A stretch of 64,000 nt of DNA from Neisseria chenwenguii (GTDB lineage Bacteria > Pseudomonadota > Gammaproteobacteria > Burkholderiales > Neisseriaceae), in NCBI RefSeq assembly GCF_002216145.1, contig NZ_CP022278.1, positions 1,736,001-1,800,000 of the forward strand. Direction: 5' to 3'. The stretch's first letter is position 1, and every line of letters begins with the position of its first letter. The position numbers and the translations under genes are program-made. The notes beneath the pieces were generated by a model. It did no database searches. It was not told the DNA's origin and was given only the letters and a program-made list of their open reading frames with translations. Positions 35,979 through 45,363 of this stretch are shown here, piece after piece.

Positions 35979-36016
35979 GGACGGTTACGCTTTGCTTGGG
36001 GCAAAGCCAACCGTCC
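35979..36016. repeat. Related hairpin, GGACGGTT..AACCGTCC
   Basis: GGACGGTT and AACCGTCC are inverted around a segment that itself pairs (GCTTTG with CAAAGC). It is a diverged relative of the GTACGGTTA repeat, close to the copy at 35881. Confidence 0.55.
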
Positions 36017-36048
36017 CTACGCGGGCTTTTTCAGCCATCCCCCGATAA

Positions 36049-36083
36049 AAATGCCGTCTGAAAATATTTTTCAGACGGCATTT
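36049..36083 (-). terminator. Uptake-sequence terminator after tsaD
   Basis: AAATGCCGTCTGAAAA and TTTTCAGACGGCATTT pair around a short loop, 14 bases past the tsaD stop. It uses the ATGCC form of the uptake sequence. Confidence 0.7.
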
Positions 36084-36096
36084 AATTATTTCGGGC

Positions 36097-37158
36097 TTAT
36101 TTCACAATCTCCGACAGCGGCCAGCGCGGTTTGACGTTGAAACCGCCGGCTTCGCGCTGTTCGTGCAGGCGCATGGCGCCGGCGAAGGCGATCATGGCGC
36201 CGTTGTCGGTGCAGTAGGCCAGCGGCGGGAAATAGACTTTGACCGCTTCGGGCTGCGCTTTGGCGCGGCCTTTTTCAGACGGCACGGTAACGGTCAGGCG
36301 GCTGAAGGTGTCGCGCAGTTTCCAGTTGGCGCCCACGCCGCCGGCGACCACCAGCGTGCGGAAACCCGTGTCCAGCAGGGCTTTGCGGCATTTGGCGGTT
36401 AAGACGTCCACCACCGCGTCTTGAAACGCGCGGCAGATGTCGTTGCGCGTTTGCCCGGGTATGATGCCGCCCGTTTCGGCGTGGACTTTTTCCACGGCGG
36501 TCAAGACGGCGGTTTTCAGACCGGAAAAACTCATCTGCAAATCGTGCGAATGCAGCATGGGGCGCGGGAACGAAAATGCGTCGGGGCGGCCGGATCTGGC
36601 CAGCTCGGAAAGCTGTGCGCCGCCGGGATACGGCAGGCCGAGCAGTTTGGCGGTTTTGTCGAACGCCTCGCCCGCCGCGTCGTCCACGCTTTCGCCCAAG
36701 AGCGTGTAATCGCCGATGCCGCGCACGGCCATGATCTGCGTGTGTCCGCCCGAAACCAAAAGCGCGACAAACGGGAACGCGGGTTTGTCGTCGGCCAAAA
36801 GCGGCGAGAGCAGATGGCCTTCGAGGTGGTGTACGGGAATCACGGGTTTGCCCAGCGCAAACGCCAGCGCGTTGGCAAAGCTCGAACCCGCGAGCAGCGC
36901 GCCGCCCAAGCCCGGCCCCTGCGTAAACGCCACAGCGTCGATGTCGCCGTAGTCCGCACCCGCTTCGCACAGGCAGCCTTCGGTCAGCGGCACAAGGCGG
37001 CGGATGTGGTCGCGGCTCGCCAATTCCGGCACCACGCCGCCGTATTCGGCGTGCATCGCCATTTGTGTGTGCAGTTGGTGCGCAACCAAGCCGCGTTCGC
37101 TGTCGTAAAGCGCTACGCCCGTTTCGTCGCATGAAGATTCGATTCCCAATACCAGCAT
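36097..37158 (-). CDS. tsaD: tRNA N6-threonylcarbamoyladenosine synthase subunit TsaD
   Basis: TsaD transfers the threonylcarbamoyl group to A37 of tRNAs reading ANN codons. I start at ATG 37158 ([19 protein letters not shown]), which aligns with the family; the longer frame begins in an uptake sequence. The metal-binding histidines are His111 and His115 in HHLEGHLL, and the ASKHA-fold glycine motif GGHTQIM is present. It has 353 residues; E. coli has 337. Confidence 0.96.
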   Translation of the reverse strand: MLVLGIESSCDETGVALYDSERGLVAHQLHTQMAMHAEYGGVVPELASRDHIRRLVPLTEGCLCEAGADYGDIDAVAFTQGPGLGGALLAGSSFANALAFALGKPVIPVHHLEGHLLSPLLADDKPAFPFVALLVSGGHTQIMAVRGIGDYTLLGESVDDAAGEAFDKTAKLLGLPYPGGAQLSELARSGRPDAFSFPRPMLHSHDLQMSFSGLKTAVLTAVEKVHAETGGIIPGQTRNDICRAFQDAVVDVLTAKCRKALLDTGFRTLVVAGGVGANWKLRDTFSRLTVTVPSEKGRAKAQPEAVKVYFPPLAYCTDNGAMIAFAGAMRLHEQREAGGFNVKPRWPLSEIVK

Positions 37159-37446
37159 TTTGTTGAGGCCGTCTGAAAAAAACAAAGCGTTATTTTAGCC
37201 GATTCCGTCTTATGGGAAACAGTTTCAGACGGCCTTTTTGACGTGCAGGCCGTCTGAAACGCCCAAGCCGTTCGGATAAATTCTGCAATCGTCATGCAGG
37301 TTTGCGAAAAGCGCCGTAAACCGCGCCCGCCGCTGTGCCGACTTAGGTAAAACCGCGTTTATCCGCTTGGCGCGGCGGCAGTATGTCGATAAGATGGCGG
37401 CATCCGTAACGCAGGCGCCGCCTGTTTGATAAAGAAGGAAAACAGT

Positions 37447-37818
37447 ATGACCAAAGCAAAATCCCTGATGCTTACCGGCATTTTGGCCCTTTTCTCCGCC
37501 AGCGCATTTGCCGCACCGATGCCGCATGAAATCTACAAACCTGCGGGCGCGCGCACCGTCAAGGCCGACCGCCAAGGCAACGGCGAATTCGAATACGTCG
37601 CCGAACTGCGCGGCCGCCGCGGCAGCATTCCCGCCATCGCCAAACGCGTCATCGCCCACGCCCGCCACAACGGTTTCAAAGTGGTCGAATCCGAAATCAA
37701 ACGCGACGACGCGGATTTGAAATTCAAACGCGGTAATCAGGAGTTGGACGTTTCCATCGAAGACAAAGACAACGGCCGCATCGAATACAAAGCGGACTTG
37801 GATTTGGATAAAAACTGA
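37447..37818 (+). CDS. Small periplasmic protein of unknown function
   Basis: This is a 123-residue protein with a signal peptide (MTKAKSLMLTGILALFSASAFA, cut before AP). The mature part is highly charged, with many Lys, Arg, Asp and Glu in an alternating pattern (ADLKFKRGNQELDVSIEDKD), suggesting amphipathic beta structure. ATG 37447 has AAGGAA at good spacing; an in-frame start at 37426 would spoil the signal. An intrinsic terminator follows directly. I do not recognise the family. Confidence 0.8.
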   Translation: MTKAKSLMLTGILALFSASAFAAPMPHEIYKPAGARTVKADRQGNGEFEYVAELRGRRGSIPAIAKRVIAHARHNGFKVVESEIKRDDADLKFKRGNQELDVSIEDKDNGRIEYKADLDLDKN

Positions 37819-37836
37819 TCGGTCTGAAACCCGAAG

Positions 37837-37876
37837 CGCCTCGAAACCCGGTTGTAAAAATCCGGCTTTCGGGGCG
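37837..37876 (+). terminator. Intrinsic terminator after the small periplasmic protein gene
   Basis: CGCCTCGAAACCCGG and CCGGCTTTCGGGGCG pair across ten bases and are followed by TATTTTTTA. It is a classical hairpin without uptake sequences. Confidence 0.8.
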
Positions 37877-38001
37877 TATTTTTTATGACTGAATCCGGCA
37901 AAGCCTTTAAAATCCGGTCTGACGCAAAACAGCGTTTGACGGTTCCGCCGCAACGGCGGGTATCTGTTTTCAGACGGCCTTCTATTCAGGAAAAACAAAA
38001 A

Positions 38002-38589
38002 ATGTGGCAAACCCTGACCGCCTACATCACCGCCAATCCTTTGGAAGTATTCGGCGTGCTGCTGGGCTTTGTTTACCTCTGGCTCGAGTGGCGTGCGAGC
38101 ATCTGGCTTTGGGTGGTGGGCGTGGTGATGCCCGCAGTGTACGCCGTCGTGTTCTACCGATCCGGCCTCTACGCCGATTCCTCCATGCAGCTCTACTACA
38201 TCGCCGCCGCCGTTTACGGCATCCGGCTTTGGAAAACGGGCAGAAGCGGTTCGACCCGCCCCATCAGCCGCTGCCCGCGCCGTGTCTATCTGCCGCTGGC
38301 AGCTGCGACCGCGCTTCTTTGGCTGCTGCTGGGCGGGCTGTTGATGCAGACCGACAGCAACGTCGTTTGGGCGGATGCGTTTACTACGGCGCTGAGCATG
38401 ACCGCCACTTGGGTCTTGGCACAGAAATATGCCGAACACTGGCTGGCGTGGATAGTCGTCAACGCCGTCAGCACCGTTTTATACGTTTACAAAGGGCTGG
38501 ACTTTACCGCGTTTCTCTACGCGTTCTACACCGCCGCCTCCTTCTTCGGCTACTTCAAATGGCTGAAAATCATGAAAGCGCAGGCATGA
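38002..38589 (+). CDS. PnuC-family vitamin transporter, probably for thiamine (PnuT-like)
   Basis: This is a 195-residue membrane protein with about seven helices of the PnuC (SWEET-like) family, which lets unphosphorylated vitamins diffuse in to be trapped by a kinase. WLEWRASIWLWVVG and WIVVNAVSTVLYVYKG are family segments. ATG 38002 is chosen because the longer frame from 37885 crosses a terminator. Its stop overlaps the thiamine pyrophosphokinase start as ATGA, so thiamine is the likely cargo by context; nicotinamide riboside, the cargo of PnuC proper, remains possible. No TPP riboswitch is seen upstream. Confidence 0.85.
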   Translation: MWQTLTAYITANPLEVFGVLLGFVYLWLEWRASIWLWVVGVVMPAVYAVVFYRSGLYADSSMQLYYIAAAVYGIRLWKTGRSGSTRPISRCPRRVYLPLAAATALLWLLLGGLLMQTDSNVVWADAFTTALSMTATWVLAQKYAEHWLAWIVVNAVSTVLYVYKGLDFTAFLYAFYTAASFFGYFKWLKIMKAQA

Positions 38590-39233
38590 ACAACGCCCAC
38601 ATCCGCCGCTTCATCGGCACGCCCGAAGCCGTCATCCTCGCCGACGGCGATTATCCGCAACACCCGCTGCCGCTGCATTATCTCGACAGCGTTCCCGTCA
38701 TTGCCTGTTGCGATGGCGCGGCCAACGCCCACATCGCCAAAGGCCGCCGTCCCTCGCTGATTATCGGCGACGGCGACAGCGTCCTGCCCGAACACCGCGC
38801 CGCCTACGCCGACATCCTTTACATCGAGCGCGAGCAGGAAAGCAACGACTTGAGCAAGGCCGTTGCCCTGCTTGTTTCACGCAATATCCGCAACATCCTG
38901 ATTCTCGGCGCCACCGGCAAACGCGAAGACCACACACTCGCCAACATCAGCCTGCTGATGAACTACCACCGCCGCCAAATCCGCACCCTGATGCTCACCG
39001 ACTACGGCCTGTTTGCGCCGTTTAGCAACATTGCCCGCTGGCAAAGCCCCGTCGGCAGCCGCGTATCCGTGTTCAACTTCGGTGCAAAAAACCTCGTCAG
39101 CCGCGGTTTGGAATACCCGCTTTATGATTTGGAAGAATGGTGGCAGGGTACGCTCAACACCACATCCGCGCCCGAAGCGGAAGTTTCCGCCGACGGGGAT
39201 TTTCTGCTGTATTTTGCCTTGGGCGGGCGGTAA
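38586..39233 (+). CDS. Thiamine pyrophosphokinase
   Basis: This 215-residue enzyme makes thiamine diphosphate from thiamine and ATP. Characteristic pieces are CCDGAANAHI near the start, the acidic LIIGDGDSV (magnesium site), EQESNDLSKA and ILGATGKREDHTLANISLL. It overlaps the transporter gene by four bases, so uptake and trapping of the vitamin are produced together. An inverted uptake pair at 39260-39288 follows. Confidence 0.92.
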   Translation: MNNAHIRRFIGTPEAVILADGDYPQHPLPLHYLDSVPVIACCDGAANAHIAKGRRPSLIIGDGDSVLPEHRAAYADILYIEREQESNDLSKAVALLVSRNIRNILILGATGKREDHTLANISLLMNYHRRQIRTLMLTDYGLFAPFSNIARWQSPVGSRVSVFNFGAKNLVSRGLEYPLYDLEEWWQGTLNTTSAPEAEVSADGDFLLYFALGGR

Positions 39234-39259
39234 GGGTTGGAATGCCGGTACATTGAATA

Positions 39260-39288
39260 AAGGCCGTCTGAAAATTTCAGACGGCCTC
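39260..39288. terminator. Uptake-sequence terminator between thiamine pyrophosphokinase and mtgA
   Basis: AGGCCGTCTGAAA and TTTCAGACGGCCT are inverted with almost no loop, between the convergent genes. Confidence 0.65.
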
Positions 39289-39305
39289 CATTATTTTCAA
39301 ATCTG

Positions 39306-40004
39306 CTACATCTCACTCTCAGGCAACTCTGCCGAACCCATTCTGCGCAGGATAATATTGGTTTTTCCGCGCAGGCGCCTGCTTTTCGGGTTGTCGGCGT
39401 AAAACAGCGGCGCGGGCACGCGGGCGGCGAGTTTGGCGGCCTGCTGTTTGCTCAAAACGGCGGCGGGTTTGCCGTAGAATTTCTGCGCGGCGGCTTCTGC
39501 GCCGAAGACGCCGTGGCTCCATTCGATTACGTTGAGATACAGCTCGAAGATGCGGTCTTTGTCGGTGGTTGCTTCGAGCATGGCGGTGATAGCGGCTTCT
39601 TCGCCTTTGCGGATGTAGCTCTGCCAGCTGTTGAGAAACAGGTTTTTAGAAAGCTGCTGGCTGATGGTCGAACCGCCGCCGCGGATTTCGCCGCTTTGGC
39701 GGTTGCGCTTCATGGCATATCGGATGCCGCCCCAGTCGAAGCCGCTGTGGGCGGCGAAATTGGCGTCTTCCGAGGCAATCAGGGCTTTTTTGAGGTTGAC
39801 GGAAATGCGCTCGTAGGGCACCCAACGGTAGTCGAGTGCGACGTCTTTACCGGCGCTGCGGTATTCGTTCATGCGCATGCTCATAAACGCGCTTTGGTGC
39901 GGGGCGACGGCGCGGTAGGTGATGATGTTGCCGTACACATAGGCGTTGAAAAAAACAAATACGGCCAGCGGCAGCGCCAGCAGCCATTTGATGATGCGGA
40001 ACAT
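39306..40004 (-). CDS. mtgA: Monofunctional biosynthetic peptidoglycan transglycosylase
   Basis: MtgA polymerises lipid II into glycan strands. It has a single N-terminal membrane helix (about 7-27) and a GT51 domain. The catalytic glutamate is Glu79 in ASEDANFAAHSGFD, and the second glutamate lies in KGEEAAITAMLE; GGGSTISQQLSKNLFL is the family signature. It has 232 residues. It shares one base with the aroE stop, so the two are coupled. Confidence 0.96.
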   Translation of the reverse strand: MFRIIKWLLALPLAVFVFFNAYVYGNIITYRAVAPHQSAFMSMRMNEYRSAGKDVALDYRWVPYERISVNLKKALIASEDANFAAHSGFDWGGIRYAMKRNRQSGEIRGGGSTISQQLSKNLFLNSWQSYIRKGEEAAITAMLEATTDKDRIFELYLNVIEWSHGVFGAEAAAQKFYGKPAAVLSKQQAAKLAARVPAPLFYADNPKSRRLRGKTNIILRRMGSAELPESEM

Positions 40005-40819
40005 TATTCGGCTTCTTTCATGTGTTCGTACACGGATTTGATTTCGGGGGCGAATCCGCGCCAGAGCCAGTAGGAAAAAGCGGCCTGCCCGACCAGCATA
40101 CCCAGCCCGTCGGCGGTTTGTGCGGCGCCCGATTGGCGGGCGAAGGCGAGAAACGGCTCGGACGCCTGCCCGTAAACCATGTCGTAGGCGAGCCGGCAGT
40201 TGCCGAACACTGCGGGCGCGATGTCGGGCAGGCCGCCGCTGAGGCCGCCTGAAGAGCCGTTGATGATGATGTCGAAACGGTTTTCCGGCAATTCGTCCAT
40301 CGGCAGCGCGGCGATGCCGAAAATTCCGGCAATTTCGGCGGCTTTTTCGTGGGTGCGGTTGGTCACGGTGATGCTTGCGGGCTGTTTTTCCAGCAACACG
40401 GGAATCACGCCGCGCACCGCGCCTCCTGCGCCGATCAGCAAGATATGTCTGCCCGCGATTTCCACGCCCTGCGCCTGGATAATGTCGTTAACCATGCCGA
40501 CGCCGTCGCTGTTGTCGCCGCGGAAACGGCCGTCTGAAAGCGGAATCAGGGTGTTGACCGCACCTGCGGCAAGTGCGCGCTCGGAATGTTCGTCGGCAAA
40601 TTTGAAGGCTTCGAGTTTGAAGGGAACGGTAATGTTTGCGCCCTTGCCGCCGGCAGCGAAAAAGGCGGCGGCGGCTTCGGTGAATTTTCCGGGTTCGGCG
40701 GGGATGCGGTCGTAGTCGATTTCCGCGCCTTCCTGTTTGGCAAATTCCTGATGGATCTGCGGCGATTTGCTGTGGGCGACGGGGTTGCCGAAGACGGCGT
40801 AGCGCGGTTTGGCGTTCAT
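40004..40819 (-). CDS. aroE: Shikimate dehydrogenase
   Basis: AroE reduces 3-dehydroshikimate to shikimate with NADPH in aromatic amino acid synthesis. HSKSPQIHQ binds the substrate, NITVPFK carries the catalytic lysine, and GAGGAVRGV is the nucleotide loop with NRTHEKA behind it. I start at ATG 40819 ([13 protein letters not shown]), giving 271 residues; the longer frame begins outside any conserved region. It is followed directly by mtgA. Confidence 0.96.
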   Translation of the reverse strand: MNAKPRYAVFGNPVAHSKSPQIHQEFAKQEGAEIDYDRIPAEPGKFTEAAAAFFAAGGKGANITVPFKLEAFKFADEHSERALAAGAVNTLIPLSDGRFRGDNSDGVGMVNDIIQAQGVEIAGRHILLIGAGGAVRGVIPVLLEKQPASITVTNRTHEKAAEIAGIFGIAALPMDELPENRFDIIINGSSGGLSGGLPDIAPAVFGNCRLAYDMVYGQASEPFLAFARQSGAAQTADGLGMLVGQAAFSYWLWRGFAPEIKSVYEHMKEAE

Positions 40820-41029
40820 ATTTTCAGACGGCCTGTGGTTTGCGGAAAGCGTCATTATAGCGGGATTTATGCGTTTTTTAACGGCTTTTGAATCAAAGCG
40901 CGCAAAGAGGCAGATTGTTGACAATCAGGCCGTCTGAAACTATATTCCCCACGTTAAAAATCCTTATCTTCAAGCGGTGGCGGAACGGCGTTCGGAATAT
41001 TTTTTCAGACGGCCCGATATGGCGAAAAG

Positions 41030-41038
41030 TGATAGAAT
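41030..41038 (+). promoter_or_regulatory. Candidate extended -10 promoter of glnA
   Basis: TGATAGAAT holds the hexamer TAGAAT (41033-41038) with the upstream TG, 57 bases before the start codon. No sigma-54 GG-N10-GC element was obvious. AGGAG at 41084-41088 is the ribosome binding site. Confidence 0.5.
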
Positions 41039-41094
41039 AAGCGCCGTATTTCCATTTCCGCAAATACCCGTTTCCCTCTTTTCAGGAGCCGACT

Positions 41095-42513
41095 ATGTCT
41101 GTCAAAAATGCTGTAAAACTGATTGAAGAAAGCGAAGCCCGCTTCGTGGACTTGCGCTTTACCGATACCAAAGGCAAACAACACCACTTTACCGTGCCCG
41201 CGCGCATCGTTTTGGAAGACCCCGAAGAATGGTTTGAAAACGGTCAGGCGTTTGACGGCTCGTCGATCGGCGGCTGGAAAGGCATTCAGGCTTCCGACAT
41301 GCAGCTTCGCCCCGACCCCGACACCGCGTATGTCGATCCGTTTTACGACGACCCGACCGTCGTGTTTACCTGCGACGTCATCGACCCCGCCGACGGCCAG
41401 GGCTACGACCGCGACCCGCGTTCCATCGCCAAACGCGCCGAAGCCTACCTGAAAGCCAGCGGCATCGGCGACACCGCGTTCTTCGGCCCCGAGCCGGAAT
41501 TTTTCGTTTTCGACGGCGTAGAGTTTGAAACTTCCATGCACAAAACCCGTTACGAAATCACCTCGGAAAGCGGCGCATGGTCAAGCGGCAACCATTACGA
41601 CGGCCAAAACACCGGCCACCGCCCCACCGTCAAAGGCGGCTACGCCCCCGTCGCCCCGATTGACGCCGGCCAGGATCTGCGCTCGGCAATGGTCAATATT
41701 CTGGAAGAACTCGGCATCGAAGTCGAAGTGCACCACAGCGAAGTCGGTACCGGCTCGCAGATGGAAATCGGCACCAAATTCGGCACGCTGGTCAAACGCG
41801 CCGATCAAACCCAAGACATGAAATACGTCATCCAAAACGTCGCCCACAACTTCGGTAAAACCGCCACCTTCATGCCCAAACCCATCATGGGCGACAACGG
41901 CAGCGGCATGCACGTCCACCAGTCCATCTGGAAAGACGGCCGAAACCTCTTCGCAGGCGACGGCTACGCCGGCCTGAGCGACACCGCCCTCTACTACATC
42001 GGCGGCATCATCAAACACGCCAAAGCGCTCAACGCGATTACCAACCCCTCGACCAACTCCTACAAACGCCTCGTGCCGCACTTTGAAGCGCCCGTCAAAC
42101 TGGCCTATTCCGCCAAAAACCGTTCCGCTTCCATCCGCATTCCGTCGGTCAACAGCGTCAAAGCCCGCCGCATCGAAGCGCGCTTCCCCGACCCGACCGC
42201 CAACCCCTACCTGGCGTTTGCCGCCCTCTTGATGGCGGGTTTGGACGGCATCCAAAACAAAATCCACCCGGGCGATCCGGCCACCAAAAATCTCTACGAC
42301 CTGCCGCCCGAAGAAGACGCACAAATCCCGACCGTGTGCACCTCTTTGGAAGAAGCCCTCGCCGCCCTCAAAGCCGACCACGAGTTTCTGACCCGCGGCG
42401 GCGTGTTCAGCAAAGACTGGATCGACAGCTTTATCGCCTTCAAAGAAGAAGACGTCCGCCGCATCCAAATGGCGCCGCACCCGCTGGAATTCGAAATGTA
42501 TTACAGCCTGTAA
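41095..42513 (+). CDS. glnA: Glutamine synthetase, type I
   Basis: GlnA makes glutamine from glutamate and ammonia with ATP. It has 472 residues, as in enterobacterial dodecameric enzymes. [12 protein letters not shown] lies near the N-terminus, and [11 protein letters not shown] is the glutamate/ammonia site. NLYDLPPEE contains Tyr401, the adenylylation site, so activity is probably controlled by GlnE. A uptake-sequence terminator follows, so the gene is likely a single unit; no ntrBC genes are in the window. Confidence 0.98.
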   Translation: MSVKNAVKLIEESEARFVDLRFTDTKGKQHHFTVPARIVLEDPEEWFENGQAFDGSSIGGWKGIQASDMQLRPDPDTAYVDPFYDDPTVVFTCDVIDPADGQGYDRDPRSIAKRAEAYLKASGIGDTAFFGPEPEFFVFDGVEFETSMHKTRYEITSESGAWSSGNHYDGQNTGHRPTVKGGYAPVAPIDAGQDLRSAMVNILEELGIEVEVHHSEVGTGSQMEIGTKFGTLVKRADQTQDMKYVIQNVAHNFGKTATFMPKPIMGDNGSGMHVHQSIWKDGRNLFAGDGYAGLSDTALYYIGGIIKHAKALNAITNPSTNSYKRLVPHFEAPVKLAYSAKNRSASIRIPSVNSVKARRIEARFPDPTANPYLAFAALLMAGLDGIQNKIHPGDPATKNLYDLPPEEDAQIPTVCTSLEEALAALKADHEFLTRGGVFSKDWIDSFIAFKEEDVRRIQMAPHPLEFEMYYSL

Positions 42514-42527
42514 ACATTAAGCCGAAG

Positions 42528-42569
42528 AAAGGCCGTCTGAAAAACCGCAATGGTTTTCAGACGGCCTTT
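42528..42569 (+). terminator. Uptake-sequence terminator after glnA
   Basis: AAAGGCCGTCTGAAAAACC and GGTTTTCAGACGGCCTTT pair around a short loop, 15 bases past the glnA stop. Confidence 0.75.
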
Positions 42570-42628
42570 AAACACCTCCGAACATATTTAAACGTGATGA
42601 GCATCCTGTTTTGCAGCCTCAAAAAATC

Positions 42629-43216
42629 ATGAACGTCCCCGCCGCCGTATTACTCGCCGTCAGTCTGACAGCCTGCCAAATTCCGCACCGCACCGTTACG
42701 CAAGAAATCCGCAGCCGCTGGGCGGAACCTGTCAAACGCGATGCCAATCTCTACCGCATCGACGACAAACTCTACCGCAGCGAACAGCCCGTCGCCGCAG
42801 ACATCCCCGTTCTCTATAAATCCGGCATCCAAACCGTCGTCAATCTGCGTTTCTTCGACCGCGACGACGACCGCAGACAGATTGGTAAAAGCGGCCTCAC
42901 CCTCATCAATTACCCTCTGCTTAGCTGGCACATCACCCCGAAGCAAATCGCCGAAGTCCTCTACATCATCGAAATGCGGCAGCAAAACGGCGCCGTTTTG
43001 GTGCATTGCTACCACGGCGCCGACCGCACCGGCCTGGTTTCGGGTATGTACCGCATCATCTATCAAGGCCGCAGCATCCGAGATGCCCGTGACGAAATGG
43101 TTAAGGGACCTTTCGGCTATCACAGCATTTGGATTAATATTGCCAAGCTGTTCAGCGAAGAAAAAGTTGCCGAGGTCAGGCGGCATCTGCAAACGCTGCG
43201 CAGACAAAACCGGTAA
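42629..43216 (+). CDS. Lipoprotein with dual-specificity/tyrosine phosphatase domain
   Basis: This is a 195-residue protein with a signal peptide ending SLTACQ (lipid Cys16), so it should sit in the envelope. The phosphatase loop is HCYHGADRTG (Cys127, Arg133; pattern HCx5R), with RDANLYRIDDKLYRSEQP as the usual N-terminal recognition block and an aspartate-bearing loop FFDRDDDR before it. It likely removes phosphate from protein, lipid or sugar phosphates outside the cytoplasm; the target is unknown. ATG 42629 is chosen over 42611 because it starts the signal peptide. Confidence 0.82.
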   Translation: MNVPAAVLLAVSLTACQIPHRTVTQEIRSRWAEPVKRDANLYRIDDKLYRSEQPVAADIPVLYKSGIQTVVNLRFFDRDDDRRQIGKSGLTLINYPLLSWHITPKQIAEVLYIIEMRQQNGAVLVHCYHGADRTGLVSGMYRIIYQGRSIRDARDEMVKGPFGYHSIWINIAKLFSEEKVAEVRRHLQTLRRQNR

Positions 43217-43226
43217 ACACACTGAT

Positions 43227-43260
43227 AAAAAGGCCGTCTGAAATTTCAGACGGCCTTTTT
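43227..43260. terminator. Perfect uptake-sequence palindrome between convergent genes
   Basis: AAAAAGGCCGTCTGAAA joined to its exact inverse makes a 34-base palindrome, with T-runs on both sides, between the phosphatase gene and the small cysteine protein gene. It is suited to terminate both. Confidence 0.8.
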
Positions 43261-43264
43261 GCCG

Positions 43265-43567
43265 TTATTCGCATTTCAACTGTTTGGCTTTGCCGGCAAA
43301 CGAATCTTCGGCAATCTGACAGAGTTTTTCGCGTTGGGCAGGGGTAGCGGCGGGTAGCGCCTGCCGCAGCATTTTGGTATTACCCGCGTGAAAGTCTGCG
43401 GCTTTTCCTGCTTTTTTATAGCACGCTTCGGCTCGGGTAAAGTAGGTTTGGCAGATTTTCGGCAGTTCTTCAAAACTCAGCGGCTTGCTGTGGTGTCCGC
43501 GGGCAGAGACAGTCGTGGTGCAGAGTAGGGCGGACAGGAGTAATACGGATTTTGTCAGAGTGTTCAT
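43265..43567 (-). CDS. Small exported cysteine-containing protein, unknown function
   Basis: This is a 100-residue protein with a signal peptide (MNTLTKSVLLLSALLCTTTVSA). The mature part is mostly helical by composition and has four cysteines (39, 49, 83, 99) that could make two disulfides. It resembles short uncharacterised neisserial periplasmic proteins, but I cannot name a family with certainty. Confidence 0.75.
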   Translation of the reverse strand: MNTLTKSVLLLSALLCTTTVSARGHHSKPLSFEELPKICQTYFTRAEACYKKAGKAADFHAGNTKMLRQALPAATPAQREKLCQIAEDSFAGKAKQLKCE

Positions 43568-43686
43568 GGCTTTGCTCTTTAAAAAATCATGGAATCCGAA
43601 TTTTAAACCGGCCGGGCGGCGCGGTATCGGTGTCAGGTCAGATATTGTGCGGAAACGGCGGCGGGCTTTTCAGACGGCCTCAATAT

Positions 43687-45165
43687 TTACAAACCCAGTT
43701 CCCCCCACATCTCATCGACTTTCTTCACCACCTCAGTATCGCGCTCGATCACGCGCCCCCATTCGCGGTCGGTTTCGCCTGGCCATTTGTTGGTCGCGTC
43801 CAAACCCATTTTGCCGCCCAAACCGCTGACGGGGCTGGCGAAATCGAGATAATCAATCGGCGTGTTTTCCACCAAAACCGTATCGCGCACGGGGTCCATG
43901 CGCGTGGTGACCGCCCAAATCACTTCTTTCCAGTCGCGGCAGTCCACATCGTCGTCCACCACGATGATGAATTTGGTGTACATAAACTGGCGCAGGAACG
44001 ACCAGCAGCCCATCATCACGCGCTTGGCGTGCCCGGCATACTGCTTTTTAATCGACACCACCGCCATGCGGTAGGAACAGCCCTCGGGCGGCAGGTAGAA
44101 ATCAACGATTTCAGGAAACTGCTTTTGCAGGAGCGGCACGAACACTTCGTTCAAGGCCACACCCAATACCGCAGGCTCGTCGGGCGGTTTGCCCGTGTAG
44201 GTGGAATGGTAAACCGGGTCTTTGCGCATGGTGATGCGTTCGACGGTGAACACGGGAAAATGATCCTGTTCGTTGTAATAGCCCGTGTGGTCGCCGTAAG
44301 GCCCTTCCAGCGCGGTTTCGTCGGGATAAATCACGCCTTCCAGCACGATTTCCGCCCGCGCGGGCACCTGCAAATCGTTGCCGATGCACTTCACCAGTTC
44401 GGTGCGCGAACCGCGCAGCAGACCGGCAAACTGGTATTCGCTCAGCGTATCGGGCACAGGCGTAACCGCGCCCAAAATGGTCGCAGGATCGCAGCCCAGC
44501 ACCACGGCCACGGGATACGGTTGCCCCGGATTGGCTTTTTTGAACGCCTGAAAATCCAGCGCGCCGCCGCGGTGCGCCAGCCAGCGCATAATCAGCTTGT
44601 TTTTGCCGATGAGCTGCTGGCGGTAGATGCCCAGATTCTGGCGTTTTTTGTGCGGCCCGCGCGTAACGGTCAAGCCCCACGTAACCAGCGGCGCAACGTC
44701 TTCCGGCCAGCAGTACTGTATCGGAAGTTTATACAAATCAACCGCTTCGTCTTCCCACACGATTTCCTGACACGGCGCATTTTTCACCACATTCGGCGCC
44801 ATGCTCCAAATGTCTTTCAACAGTGGCAGCTTGGAAAACGCATCCTTAATCCCCTTCGGCGGATCGGGTTCTTTCAGGTAGGCCAGCGTTTGGCCGATTT
44901 CGCGCAGCTTGGACACACTGTCCGCGCCCATCCCCAGCGCCACCCGCTCGGGCGTGCCGAACAGGTTGGCCAACACGGGATAATCGTAGCGGCTGCCGTC
45001 GGGCTTGACGGCGTTTTCAAACAACAGCGCAGGCCCTTGGGCACGCAGCACGCGGTCGGAAATTTCGGTCATTTCCAAATGCGGCGACACAGGCGTACCG
45101 ATGCGCTTGAGCTTGCCCTGCTGCTCAAGCATGGCGATGAAGTCTCTTAAGTCTTTGTATTTCAT
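43687..45165 (-). CDS. ubiD: 3-octaprenyl-4-hydroxybenzoate decarboxylase UbiD
   Basis: UbiD decarboxylates 3-polyprenyl-4-hydroxybenzoate in ubiquinone synthesis, using prenylated FMN supplied by UbiX. It has 492 residues, starting [19 protein letters not shown] as in E. coli (497 residues). [21 protein letters not shown] and [19 protein letters not shown] are conserved family blocks. It is preceded by a gap with a Correia element and ends next to an uptake sequence. Confidence 0.97.
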   Translation of the reverse strand: MKYKDLRDFIAMLEQQGKLKRIGTPVSPHLEMTEISDRVLRAQGPALLFENAVKPDGSRYDYPVLANLFGTPERVALGMGADSVSKLREIGQTLAYLKEPDPPKGIKDAFSKLPLLKDIWSMAPNVVKNAPCQEIVWEDEAVDLYKLPIQYCWPEDVAPLVTWGLTVTRGPHKKRQNLGIYRQQLIGKNKLIMRWLAHRGGALDFQAFKKANPGQPYPVAVVLGCDPATILGAVTPVPDTLSEYQFAGLLRGSRTELVKCIGNDLQVPARAEIVLEGVIYPDETALEGPYGDHTGYYNEQDHFPVFTVERITMRKDPVYHSTYTGKPPDEPAVLGVALNEVFVPLLQKQFPEIVDFYLPPEGCSYRMAVVSIKKQYAGHAKRVMMGCWSFLRQFMYTKFIIVVDDDVDCRDWKEVIWAVTTRMDPVRDTVLVENTPIDYLDFASPVSGLGGKMGLDATNKWPGETDREWGRVIERDTEVVKKVDEMWGELGL

Positions 45166-45363
45166 GATTGGTTTGGCCGATTACTGATAAACGGGTCTGG
45201 GCGGCATAATCTGAAATCCTAAGATTCGACCGCTGTAACAGAATCCGCATTTTATCAGGAATACCGGGGCTGAGACCCCTGCAAAAATCAAAAGGGCAGG
45301 GCTTTGCAAAAAGGCCGTCTGAAACAGAAAAATCATGGTTGTTTCAGACGGCCTTTAGTCAGG
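45166..45363. other. Gap between ubiD and the Correia element
   Basis: This gap contains the presumed ubiD promoter region and an inverted uptake pair (45310-45356) on a T/A-rich background. No gene is seen. Confidence 0.45.

Noticed and set aside
37819..38001. Possible TPP riboswitch before the PnuC-family gene
   Set aside because: The characteristic CTGAGA and ACC.GA.CCTGAT..GGTTA blocks are missing; the visible hairpin is a terminator of the preceding gene.
37225..38439. 404-codon open frame on the minus strand
   Set aside because: It lies antisense to the small periplasmic protein, the terminator and the PnuC-family gene, all of which have clear signals; its product has no recognisable motif and is a GC-rich shadow frame.
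43552..45150. 532-codon open frame on the plus strand
   Set aside because: It is antisense to ubiD, with no conserved motif.
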